From assembly GCA_963660915.1 (NCBI GenBank), contig CAVLAO010000148.1, positions 1 to 5,814 on the forward strand: a DNA stretch of 5,814 bases, read 5' to 3'. The DNA is from UMGS1766 sp963660915. Lineage in GTDB: Bacteria; Bacillota; Clostridia; Oscillospirales; Oscillospiraceae. Positions 1 through 5,814 of the stretch are shown here, piece after piece; position 1 is the stretch's first letter, and the number at the start of each line of letters is the position of its first letter. The notes under the pieces were generated by a model. The model was not told where the DNA came from. It ran no database searches and saw only the letters and a program-made list of their open reading frames with translations. The translations under genes and the position numbers were made by a program.

Positions 1-1714
1 CTTCCATATGGTAAGAATCAATCCATTGCACTTCCTCTTCAGTAAGCATTTCCACAACAATAGGCTCCCTGTCTATCGGGAAAAGGGTAAGTGGCTTCAT
101 CTGCAGAAAACGTCCGAATTCCGTCTCCATATAATCATCTACCAATAGAGTATTCTCTATTCTCACCCCAAACCGCCCGGCAAGATATATCCCAGGTTCA
201 TCCGTAACAGTCATTCCTGATTTTAACGGTGCAGGTTTCCACTCCATACGTATCTGGTGCGGTCCCTCATGCACGTTCAGGCAGGAACCAACCCCATGCC
301 CTGTGCCGTGCAAATAATTAATGCCCTCACGCCACATTGGCAGTCTTGCCACGGCATCAACCTGCGTACCCGACGTTCCGTCCGGAAATTTTGCAAGTTC
401 CAACTGTATATGCCCCTTCAACACGAGAGTATAAATGCGTTTTTGGACATCAGTCAACACCCCCAATGGAATTGTGCGGGTTATATCCGTAGTACCATCC
501 TTATATTGCGCCCCGCTATCAAGCAACAAGAACCCTTCCGGCTTTAGCAACGAGTCCGTCTCCGGAGTTGCCTCATAATGGACTATAGCTCCATGTTCTT
601 GATATGCCGCTATAGTATCGAAAGATTTCCCGCAGAACAATTCTTGTTCCGCACGAAATGCAGTCAACTTTGCGTCAACCGACATTCCGGTCTCCCCTCC
701 ACGTTCAACAGCTGGTTTCAGCCAACGCATAAACTTCACCATTGCAACCCCATCGCGGAGCATTGCCCGGTGAAACCCCTCTATTTCCACAGGATTTTTT
801 ACAGCTTTCATCATTGGAACCGGCGACTTGTCACGTATTATATGCTCGCATCCCACGGATTTCGCAAGAGTATAGTTCACCTCGTCAGGATCTACCAATA
901 TGTTATAGTCAGGATAGTGGCGAAGGGTCTCCGCTGCATCGCCATACTCTTTCTGCAGCACCCCAATACTGCCAAGGTAATCTTTCACACCGGAGCTCAC
1001 TTTTCTGGAGTCCACAAACAATGTAACATTTTGCGACGACACCAATAGATAACTCACAAATACAGGATTGCAATGGACATCACTTCCACGAAGATTAAGT
1101 ATCCATGCGATGTTGTCAAGTGCAGTGACCAACATTCCATCCGCATGTTTTTTCCTCAAAGCTTTTCTTATCCTGCGTATTTTATCGGGCGCAGACTCGC
1201 CCGCAAACTTCAAATCGTGTGTCTCTACTGCATTGAGCGGAATCTGTGGACGATCTTTCCATATAATATCCAACGGGTCAAAATTAGTTCTCAAAGTAAG
1301 CCCTCCTTCCCGTCTCAACTCTGCAATGAATGTTTCAACGTCATTCCAGGAGAAAACACTTCCGTCAATACCGACATCCTTTATCTCAGAGTCCGCCAAT
1401 TCCATTCCGATCCATTCCGCTATGGTCGGCGTTGAATCCATGCGTTGCTTCATTAATTCAAACTCCGTATCTGCCAGTTGTCGCTCCGCCGCAAGGAAAT
1501 ACCGTGAATCCGTCCACAGTGCCGCCGACGTAAGGGTCACTACCGCAGTCCCAGCCGAACCGCTAAAACCGGAAATCCATTCTCGCCCCTTCCAGTGGTC
1601 CGGAACATATTCTCCATTATGAGGATCGGCACTTGGGAAAACAAAAGCCGCAAGACGTTCTCTACGCATCACATCTCTCAAGGCTTCCAGACGTCGACTT
1701 ATAACATCATTCAT
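1..1714 (-). CDS. Xaa-Pro aminopeptidase (aminopeptidase P, M24B family), C-terminus cut by window edge
   Basis: Read on the minus strand from ATG at 1714-1712, the frame is open for 571 codons to the left edge. The product should remove N-terminal residues that precede proline, using a two-metal centre (family knowledge), in the cytoplasm, since no signal peptide is visible. All five metal ligands of the M24 fold are present: D399 (LLLDSGAQY), D410 (TTDITRT), H473 (HGTGHGVG), E506 (TDEPGIY) and E520 (GVRIEN). H379 and H482 match the accessory catalytic histidines. Architecture: creatinase-N-like domain about 1-150, second creatinase-like domain about 151-305, M24 catalytic domain about 312-530, then the start of the C-terminal M24 extension (PLTLFPIDREPIVVEMLT). 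This is the long three-domain form, as in eukaryotic XPNPEP1. Family members are near 590-600 residues, so about 20-25 are probably missing. An in-frame TGA lies 15 codons upstream, only weaker TTG/CTG starts intervene, and the ATG is preferred. It is transcribed divergently from malate dehydrogenase. Confidence 0.95.
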   Translation of the reverse strand, partial: MNDVISRRLEALRDVMRRERLAAFVFPSADPHNGEYVPDHWKGREWISGFSGSAGTAVVTLTSAALWTDSRYFLAAERQLADTEFELMKQRMDSTPTIAEWIGMELADSEIKDVGIDGSVFSWNDVETFIAELRREGGLTLRTNFDPLDIIWKDRPQIPLNAVETHDLKFAGESAPDKIRRIRKALRKKHADGMLVTALDNIAWILNLRGSDVHCNPVFVSYLLVSSQNVTLFVDSRKVSSGVKDYLGSIGVLQKEYGDAAETLRHYPDYNILVDPDEVNYTLAKSVGCEHIIRDKSPVPMMKAVKNPVEIEGFHRAMLRDGVAMVKFMRWLKPAVERGGETGMSVDAKLTAFRAEQELFCGKSFDTIAAYQEHGAIVHYEATPETDSLLKPEGFLLLDSGAQYKDGTTDITRTIPLGVLTDVQKRIYTLVLKGHIQLELAKFPDGTSGTQVDAVARLPMWREGINYLHGTGHGVGSCLNVHEGPHQIRMEWKPAPLKSGMTVTDEPGIYLAGRFGVRIENTLLVDDYMETEFGRFLQMKPLTLFPIDREPIVVEMLTEEEVQWIDSYHME

Positions 1715-1774
1715 AACCAGATACAATATTTCTAATCCAACAGAACTTTTTAGCAATCACAAATGTATGGGCTG

Positions 1775-1782
1775 CAAAGATA
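1775..1782 (-). promoter_or_regulatory. Putative Bacteroidetes -7 box for the aminopeptidase gene
   Basis: The minus strand reads TATCTTTG, a full match to the Bacteroidetes sigma-ABfr -7 consensus TAnnTTTG. It lies about 60 bases before the ATG at 1714, giving an expected leader of roughly 50-55 nucleotides. The matching -33 TTTG is not clear: at the expected spacing there is only a T-rich stretch. The call rests on consensus, orientation and position. Confidence 0.6.
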
Positions 1783-1846
1783 GTTTTTTTTAGGTTAAAA
1801 AAAGATTATTCGTCAATAAACGTATATTCTATCATATTTTTTTTAG

Positions 1847-1854
1847 TAATTTTG
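1847..1854 (+). promoter_or_regulatory. Putative Bacteroidetes -7 box for mdh
   Basis: TAATTTTG matches the TAnnTTTG consensus of the primary Bacteroidetes sigma factor. It lies 71 bases before the mdh ATG, predicting a leader of about 60-65 nucleotides. No good -33 TTTG is seen 19-21 bases upstream, where the sequence is AT-rich. The same octamer precedes the DUF3737 gene at 5149-5156. Confidence 0.6.
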
Positions 1855-1925
1855 CGGTGTCTGAATAGTCAAACATTCATTCTGATAACAGACGCAAATT
1901 GTTAAATCGATTAATATAAAGTAAC

Positions 1926-2918
1926 ATGAAATTTCTAACAGACGAGAAACTTGTAATCGTTGGTGCCGGCGGCATGATCGGCTCTAACATGGTACAGACT
2001 GCACTCATGCTTAAGCTCACTCCGAACATCTGCCTTTATGACATCTATGAGCCTGGAGTACACGGAGTTTTCGACGAGATGCAGCAGTGCGCTTTCCCCG
2101 GTGCAAACATCAGCTACACGGTTGATCCCGAAGTGGCTTTCACCGGTGCAAAACACATCATCTCCTCTGGTGGTGCTCCACGTAAGGAGGGCATGACACG
2201 CGAAGACCTTCTCAAGGGAAACTGCAAGATTGCCGCAGAATTTGGAGAAAACATCAAGAAATTCTGTCCCGATGTAAAGCACGTAGTAGTTATTTTCAAT
2301 CCGGCAGATGTTACTGCGCTCACAGCACTCATCCACTCAGGATTGAAGTCTAACCAACTCACATCACTCGCAGCACTCGACTCCACACGTCTGCAGCAGG
2401 CTCTTGCACTCGAATTTGGTGTTCAGCAGGACAAAGTTACTGGTGCCCACACCTACGGCGGACACGGAGAGCAGATGGCAGTATTTGCTTCTCAAGTAAA
2501 GGTTGACGGCAAGCCTCTTTCTGAAATGGGACTTTCCGCAGAACGTTGGGCAGAAATCAAGCAGCACACAGTGCAGGGCGGTTCTAACATAATCAAGCTT
2601 CGCGGCCGTTCATCATTCCAAAGCCCCGCCTACCAGGCAGTGAAAATGATTGAGGGCGCTATGGGCGGTGAGCCTTTCACTCTGCCCGCAGGCTGCTATG
2701 TCAACTGCGACGAGTGTGGCTACAAGAATGTAATGATGGCTATGCCGACCACAATTGATGCTACCGGTGTTCATTTCACTGCGCCTAAGGGAACAGAGGA
2801 AGAGATGGCCGGACTGCAAGCTTCCTACGAGCACTTGCAGAAAATGCGCGACGAAATCATCGGTCTTGGCATCATTCCACCTGTAGCAGAGTGGGCAAAG
2901 GACAACGCCAATCTGTAA
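1926..2918 (+). CDS. mdh: NAD-dependent malate dehydrogenase
   Basis: A complete 330-residue member of the LDH/MDH superfamily that interconverts malate and oxaloacetate with NAD(H) in the cytoplasm. In anaerobic Bacteroidales this step feeds the fumarate/succinate branch (established for the group). Visible signatures: the Rossmann loop GAGGMIG (residues 13-19); D39 at the end of the second strand (LYDI), which favours NAD over NADP; R86 and R92 in the mobile loop (APRKEGMTRED), where an arginine at the first position indicates malate rather than lactate specificity; N125 (FNPAD); D152 and R155 (LDSTR); and the catalytic H180 (YGGHGEQM). Length is normal for the family. The start is well fixed, because an in-frame TAA at 1917-1919 lies just upstream and the fold begins at once. 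The leader is A-rich without a Shine-Dalgarno. A local cysteine cluster (C257, C261, C264) is unusual but lies outside the catalytic residues. Confidence 0.96.
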   Translation: MKFLTDEKLVIVGAGGMIGSNMVQTALMLKLTPNICLYDIYEPGVHGVFDEMQQCAFPGANISYTVDPEVAFTGAKHIISSGGAPRKEGMTREDLLKGNCKIAAEFGENIKKFCPDVKHVVVIFNPADVTALTALIHSGLKSNQLTSLAALDSTRLQQALALEFGVQQDKVTGAHTYGGHGEQMAVFASQVKVDGKPLSEMGLSAERWAEIKQHTVQGGSNIIKLRGRSSFQSPAYQAVKMIEGAMGGEPFTLPAGCYVNCDECGYKNVMMAMPTTIDATGVHFTAPKGTEEEMAGLQASYEHLQKMRDEIIGLGIIPPVAEWAKDNANL

Positions 2919-2927
2919 ATCCACATT

Positions 2928-2965
2928 CCAGTATTGAATATCAGCCACTGATATTCCGATATTGG
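2928..2965 (+). repeat. Long near-perfect hairpin after mdh
   Basis: The left arm 2928-2944 pairs with the right arm 2948-2965 around a CCA loop at 2945-2947. The inner nine base pairs (GAATATCAG with CTGATATTC) are perfect. After one bulged base at 2957, eight further pairs follow, two of them G-U wobbles, making about 17 pairs. The stem begins 10 bases after the mdh stop codon. No T tract follows, so it is not a classical intrinsic terminator by itself. It could stabilise the 3' end of the mdh mRNA, act with the next hairpin in termination, or be a protein-binding dyad. Confidence 0.7.
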
Positions 2966-2980
2966 TTCTATCCAGAATAC

Positions 2981-3024
2981 GGGGCACACTTTCTGCAAAC
3001 GGAGGGTAGTGCCCCTTTTCTATT
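2981..3024 (+). terminator. Probable rho-independent terminator between mdh and the esterase gene
   Basis: GGGGCAC at 2981-2987 pairs perfectly with GTGCCCC at 3009-3015. The stem can extend inward through about six weaker pairs (2988-2993 with 3002-3007, one bulged A) around an 8-base loop. It is followed at once by TTTTCTATT. A GC-rich stem plus a short T tract fits an intrinsic terminator for mdh. It ends about 25-30 bases before the esterase start codon, so it could also act as a leader attenuator if transcripts read through. Confidence 0.65.
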
Positions 3025-3045
3025 AAATTCTAAATCTATTACGTT

Positions 3046-5049
3046 ATGAAAAAGGTTATCACCACCGTGTGTATAGCACTGCTATCACTGTCAGCAGCCA
3101 CTGCACAAGTTAAGCTTTGCCCCGTTTTTTCCGACAACATGGTAATGCAGCAGCAAAGAGACAATGCACCAGTCTGGGGAGAATGCAAACCAGGGAAAAC
3201 CGTCACTGTTACCACTTCATGGGACGGCAACGACCATGTCACCACAGCCGATGCTTGCGGTAAATGGAGCACAACCGTAAAAACGCCTTCCGCCGGAGGT
3301 CCTTACACTATCACCATTTCAGACGGAAGCAAAAAGAAAACCATTCTCAAAAATGTCATGATTGGCGAAGTTTGGGTATGTTCAGGACAATCCAACATGG
3401 AGATGCCTGTCGAAGGTTGGGGGCATGTAAAGGATTGGGAGAAGGAAAAGGCTGATGCCGCCAACTATCCGAATATTCGTTTCCTGCTTGCGACAAGGGT
3501 AACAAGCGCTCAACCCATATCTGATCTTGCCGTAGAACATGGAGGTTGGCAAGTCTGCAACGCAGAGAGCGTCGCCGATTTCTCCGCTTGCGCCTACTTC
3601 TTCGGACGCGACCTCAACAAATACCGCAATGTCCCGATAGGACTTATCGACACGTCTTGGGGAGGAACAATCATCGAAGCATGGATGAGTTCCGATGCTT
3701 TCAAAGGTATTCCTGACCAAAAGCCAAATTTGGAAAAGATTGAAAATCTGCCGGCATCAGAGACCGCCAGGGCGCAACTCTACAAAGTTCAGTATGACGA
3801 ATGGCTCTCCAAGGTCAACGAGGCAGACAAAGGATACAAGGACGGAAAGCCCTATTATGCAACATCTTCCCTGGACGATTCTTCATGGAAGACTTTTCAT
3901 TTCCCCGGCACAGGTGGAGAACCCGGCACCGTCAACGCTTTTTGGTGGGCACGCAGGGTAATTGACATTCCACAGAAGTGGGCAGGAAAAGAACTCACTA
4001 TTCACCTCGGACAAGTCGACGACCATGACATAACCTATTTCAACGGAGAAACAATTGGCAGCACTATAGGATGCATAGCGGACAGGACCTATACCGTTCC
4101 GGCAAAGTTAGTTAAAGCCGGCAAAGCTGTCATTGCCGTCAGGATACACGACACAGGCGGTCTCACGGGAATCAACTGTGGAGAAAACGACTTTTACATT
4201 GCCACAAAGAAAGGGACAGACAGGATTTCACTTGTGGGAGACTGGAAGTATAAGCCTTCCGTCAATGAAACCCAAGTACCCGCCATGCCAGTGAATATCG
4301 GGTCAGATCCCAACGTACACACATTCCTCTACAATTCCATGATTAACCCCATCGTACCTTTTGCCATTAAGGGTGCAATATGGTATCAAGGCGAAGCCAA
4401 CGTCTCGCAAGCTTACCAGTATCGGGAGCTGATGCCACTCATGATTAAAGACTGGAGAAGCAAATGGGGATACGATTTCCCGTTCTATATGGTTCAGTTG
4501 GCAAACTTCATGCAACGCCAGGACAATCCGCAAGAGTCAACATGGGCAGAGTTGCGCGAGGCACAGTTGATGACCCGTCTGCACCTTGACAACGTTGGCA
4601 TGGCAACAATCATTGACATAGGCGAGGCTAACGACATCCACCCAAAAAACAAGCAGGAGGTAGGACACAGGCTCGCTCTTGCAGCACGAGCCACTGCATA
4701 CGGAGAAAACCTCACGTTCGAAGGTCCCGTTTATAGCAACTACAAGATTAGCGGCAACAGCATCACCGTACAATTCATGAATAACACTGCAAACGGACTT
4801 CGCACGTCTGACAACGGCAAAGTCAAAGGATTTGCCATTGCCGGAGCTGACCATGTATGGCACTGGGCCGATGCCAAGATAATAGGAAATGCCGTAGAAG
4901 TATCGTCTCCTGAAGTGGCTTTCCCGTTGGCAGTACGCTACGCATGGGCAGATAACCCAGAGTGCAACCTTGTCAATTCCGCCGGATTACCCGCATCGCC
5001 ATTCCGCACAGATGACTGGCCGGGAGTGTCATTCGGCAGTAAACGGTAA
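3046..5049 (+). CDS. Secreted sialate O-acetylesterase-family (SASA, SGNH-type) acetylesterase with inserted jelly-roll domain
   Basis: A complete 667-residue secreted carbohydrate esterase. Residues 1-20 form a signal peptide (KK, hydrophobic core, A18-T19-A20 before Q21) with no lipobox, so periplasmic or extracellular location is expected. Domains: an Ig-like N-terminal sandwich about 22-100; the first half of the SGNH hydrolase about 104-225 with nucleophile S116 in CSGQSNM and the oxyanion-type segment SWGGT (204-208); an inserted jelly-roll resembling GH2 sugar-binding domains about 275-390 (ARRVIDIP, LGQVDDHDITYFNG); the second SGNH half about 420-560 with WYQGEAN (446-452) and the catalytic pair D530/H532 in DIHPKNK; and a small C-terminal beta domain about 560-660. 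The family removes O-acetyl groups from sialic acids or, in related CE20-type enzymes, from plant glycans. The substrate cannot be told from sequence. An in-frame TAA at 3031-3033 makes 3046 the first possible ATG. No promoter box is visible directly upstream. Confidence 0.93.
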   Translation: MKKVITTVCIALLSLSAATAQVKLCPVFSDNMVMQQQRDNAPVWGECKPGKTVTVTTSWDGNDHVTTADACGKWSTTVKTPSAGGPYTITISDGSKKKTILKNVMIGEVWVCSGQSNMEMPVEGWGHVKDWEKEKADAANYPNIRFLLATRVTSAQPISDLAVEHGGWQVCNAESVADFSACAYFFGRDLNKYRNVPIGLIDTSWGGTIIEAWMSSDAFKGIPDQKPNLEKIENLPASETARAQLYKVQYDEWLSKVNEADKGYKDGKPYYATSSLDDSSWKTFHFPGTGGEPGTVNAFWWARRVIDIPQKWAGKELTIHLGQVDDHDITYFNGETIGSTIGCIADRTYTVPAKLVKAGKAVIAVRIHDTGGLTGINCGENDFYIATKKGTDRISLVGDWKYKPSVNETQVPAMPVNIGSDPNVHTFLYNSMINPIVPFAIKGAIWYQGEANVSQAYQYRELMPLMIKDWRSKWGYDFPFYMVQLANFMQRQDNPQESTWAELREAQLMTRLHLDNVGMATIIDIGEANDIHPKNKQEVGHRLALAARATAYGENLTFEGPVYSNYKISGNSITVQFMNNTANGLRTSDNGKVKGFAIAGADHVWHWADAKIIGNAVEVSSPEVAFPLAVRYAWADNPECNLVNSAGLPASPFRTDDWPGVSFGSKR

Positions 5050-5072
5050 CATCGCAATGATTTTTCAATGAA

Positions 5073-5113
5073 GGGAAGATGCGTCTAACAATAGGGACGC
5101 ATCTTTCTTTTTT
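5073..5113 (+). terminator. Strong rho-independent terminator after the esterase gene
   Basis: AGATGCGTC at 5077-5085 pairs perfectly with GACGCATCT at 5096-5104 around a 10-base loop. The stem can extend by one to three pairs on its outer side. The T-rich run TTCTTTTTT (5105-5113) follows directly. The stem starts 27 bases after the esterase stop codon. Stem quality, T tract and position all fit intrinsic termination of the esterase transcript, separating it from the DUF3737 gene. Confidence 0.85.
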
Positions 5114-5148
5114 GTCCGGCAATCCGTATTCAAGTTGCAGGAAAATTG

Positions 5149-5156
5149 TAATTTTG
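5149..5156 (+). promoter_or_regulatory. Putative Bacteroidetes -7 box for the DUF3737 gene
   Basis: TAATTTTG matches TAnnTTTG and lies 21 bases before the ATG at 5178, so the leader would be only about 15 nucleotides. It lies downstream of the terminator at 5073-5113, supporting separate transcription of the DUF3737 gene. No convincing -33 TTTG is seen at the usual spacing. The octamer is identical to that ahead of mdh. Confidence 0.6.
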
Positions 5157-5177
5157 CACTGCAAAAACGACACAACG

Positions 5178-5814
5178 ATGAACATTATCAAAGACAAAAG
5201 CTTTGGAGGCGAACGCCCTCTGTTCGGTTCCAGCAATCTCCGATTGGAGAATGTCACTATCACTGAAGGAGAATCAGGCATCAAATGCTGCCACAATATA
5301 GAGGCTGACAACTGCCGGTTTATAGGAAAATATCCATGGTGGCACGTCGACGGCTCTCTCATAACCAATTGTCATTTCGAGACAGGAAGCCGTTCCGCCA
5401 TATGGTACAGCAACGACAGGGTAATGAAAGACACCGTTATTGATGCCCCGAAATTATTCCGCGAGATGAACAATCTCACTCTCGAGAATGTCACTGTCAA
5501 CGATGCGGACGAAACATTCTGGAGAGTAAACGGCATAAAAATAAAAAACGTCACCTTGCATGACGGCACCTATCCCTTCATGTTCTGTACTGATGTCTAC
5601 GTTGACGGACTTGTATCTGATTCCAAATACGTATTTCAATACTGCAAGAACGTAGAAGTACACAATGCGAAGATTACCACCAAAGACTCTTTTTGGGAGT
5701 GCGAGAATGTCACAGTCTATGACTCTGTACTCGACGGAGAATACCTGGCTTGGCATTCAAAAAACATAAAGTTGGTGCGCTGCCACATTGCCGGCGAACA
5801 GCCACTGTGCTATC
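5178..5814 (+). CDS. DUF3737 family right-handed beta-helix protein, C-terminus cut by window edge
   Basis: The frame is open from ATG 5178 to the right edge (212 codons seen). The start MNIIKDKSFGGERPLFGSSNL resembles the usual N-terminus of DUF3737 proteins, a family of unknown function usually near 280 residues, so roughly 60-70 residues are probably missing. No signal peptide or membrane segment is visible, so a cytoplasmic location is inferred. The protein consists of degenerate coils of about 18-21 residues, typical of a right-handed beta-helix. The repeating core is an aromatic or hydrophobic residue, then x4-5, then an N-V/I-x-V/L-x-N/D pattern (W55, W76, F94, F114, F134, F153, F172, A191). 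Recurrent segments include LENVTI, LENVTV, IKNVTL and CENVTV. No catalytic residues can be assigned. The fold recalls pectate lyases and polygalacturonases, but that does not establish activity. A terminator and its own -7 box separate it from the esterase gene. Confidence 0.88.
   Translation, partial: MNIIKDKSFGGERPLFGSSNLRLENVTITEGESGIKCCHNIEADNCRFIGKYPWWHVDGSLITNCHFETGSRSAIWYSNDRVMKDTVIDAPKLFREMNNLTLENVTVNDADETFWRVNGIKIKNVTLHDGTYPFMFCTDVYVDGLVSDSKYVFQYCKNVEVHNAKITTKDSFWECENVTVYDSVLDGEYLAWHSKNIKLVRCHIAGEQPLCY
5247..5713 (+). repeat. Three in-frame copies of GAGAATGTCAC within the DUF3737 gene
   Basis: The 11-base word GAGAATGTCAC occurs at 5247-5257, 5484-5494 and 5703-5713, each encoding E-N-V-T in the same reading frame, 79 and 73 codons apart. 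It marks equivalent positions of beta-helix coils. The surrounding DNA is diverged, so this reflects old internal duplication or shared codon choice rather than a recent tandem repeat. Confidence 0.6.

Larger units (their letters stand above)
1715..1925. other. Divergent AT-rich intergenic region between aminopeptidase and mdh
   Basis: This 211-base gap separates two divergently transcribed genes. It is much richer in A and T than the flanking genes, with 8-base T runs near 1783-1790 and 1837-1844, each followed by AG, and an A run near 1797-1803. It holds one outward-facing TAnnTTTG box for each gene, about 65 bases apart. A 9-base direct repeat, TAACAGACG, occurs at 1886-1894 and again inside the start of mdh at 1936-1944. 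I see no small ORF, RNA gene or clear operator here. Confidence 0.7.

Noticed and set aside
257..1622. Several plus-strand open frames of 67-184 codons across 257-1622
   Set aside because: They lie opposite the aminopeptidase gene, whose frame is open throughout and carries all catalytic motifs. Their translations are low in recognisable structure and match no family I know.
1902..1914. Near-palindrome TTAAATCGATTAA in the mdh leader
   Set aside because: Only the central ATCGAT is truly symmetric and the rest is offset by one base, so it is not convincing in AT-rich sequence.
1886..1944. Direct repeat TAACAGACG at 1886-1894 and 1936-1944
   Set aside because: Nine bases, with one copy inside the mdh coding region and no symmetry. 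Too weak to call a regulator site or attachment site.
1935..2987. Minus-strand open frames opposite mdh
   Set aside because: mdh accounts for this DNA with a full set of family motifs. The antisense translations are rich in Cys, Ser and His and have no recognisable domains.
4303..5756. Minus-strand open frames opposite the esterase and DUF3737 genes, including one spanning the spacer 5050-5177
   Set aside because: They are shadows of confidently assigned plus-strand genes. The one crossing the spacer also runs through the terminator hairpin and the promoter box.
5178..5814. DUF3737 protein as a pectate lyase or polygalacturonase
   Set aside because: The repeats suggest a beta-helix, but no signal peptide and no characteristic catalytic Asp/Arg/His motifs of those enzymes are visible in the part shown.
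1..5814. Mobile element, phage defence or CRISPR content
   Set aside because: No transposase, recombinase, terminal inverted repeats, spaced short repeats or defence-type domains were seen. The genes are housekeeping, glycan-related or of unknown function.

Overview
The window looks like an ordinary chromosomal segment of a Bacteroidales bacterium, most likely Prevotella or a relative (Prevotellaceae/Muribaculaceae). The grounds are Bacteroidetes-type -7 boxes (TAnnTTTG) at sensible distances ahead of three genes, no Shine-Dalgarno sequences but A/T-rich leaders, and protein families common in gut Bacteroidales: a three-domain aminopeptidase P, a Bacteroidetes-type malate dehydrogenase, a secreted SGNH acetylesterase with an inserted jelly-roll, and a DUF3737 beta-helix protein. 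I saw no tRNA, rRNA, CRISPR array, insertion sequence or prophage gene.

Layout. (1) Positions 1-1714, minus strand: a Xaa-Pro aminopeptidase, open over 571 codons and cut by the left edge just before its C-terminus. (2) 1715-1925: an AT-rich divergent intergenic region with a TAnnTTTG box for each flanking gene. (3) 1926-2918, plus: NAD-dependent malate dehydrogenase. (4) 2919-3045: two consecutive RNA hairpins, a long near-perfect one and a GC-rich terminator-like one. (5) 3046-5049, plus: a secreted 'sialate O-acetylesterase' family enzyme. (6) 5050-5177: a strong intrinsic terminator, then a TAnnTTTG promoter. (7) 5178 to the right edge, plus: a DUF3737 right-handed beta-helix protein, cut by the edge.

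The four genes do not form an obvious pathway. The peptidase recovers amino acids from proline-containing peptides in the cytoplasm, the malate dehydrogenase serves the fumarate/succinate branch of central metabolism, the esterase removes O-acetyl groups from glycans in the periplasm or outside, and the DUF3737 protein has no known role. Terminators and promoters between them suggest mostly separate transcription units. The exception is the esterase, which has no recognisable promoter and may depend on read-through from mdh past the two hairpins.

I did not find a convincing undescribed multi-gene system. The points most worth a second look are the tandem hairpins after mdh, the regular aromatic ladder of the DUF3737 protein, and the uncertain true substrate of the esterase.
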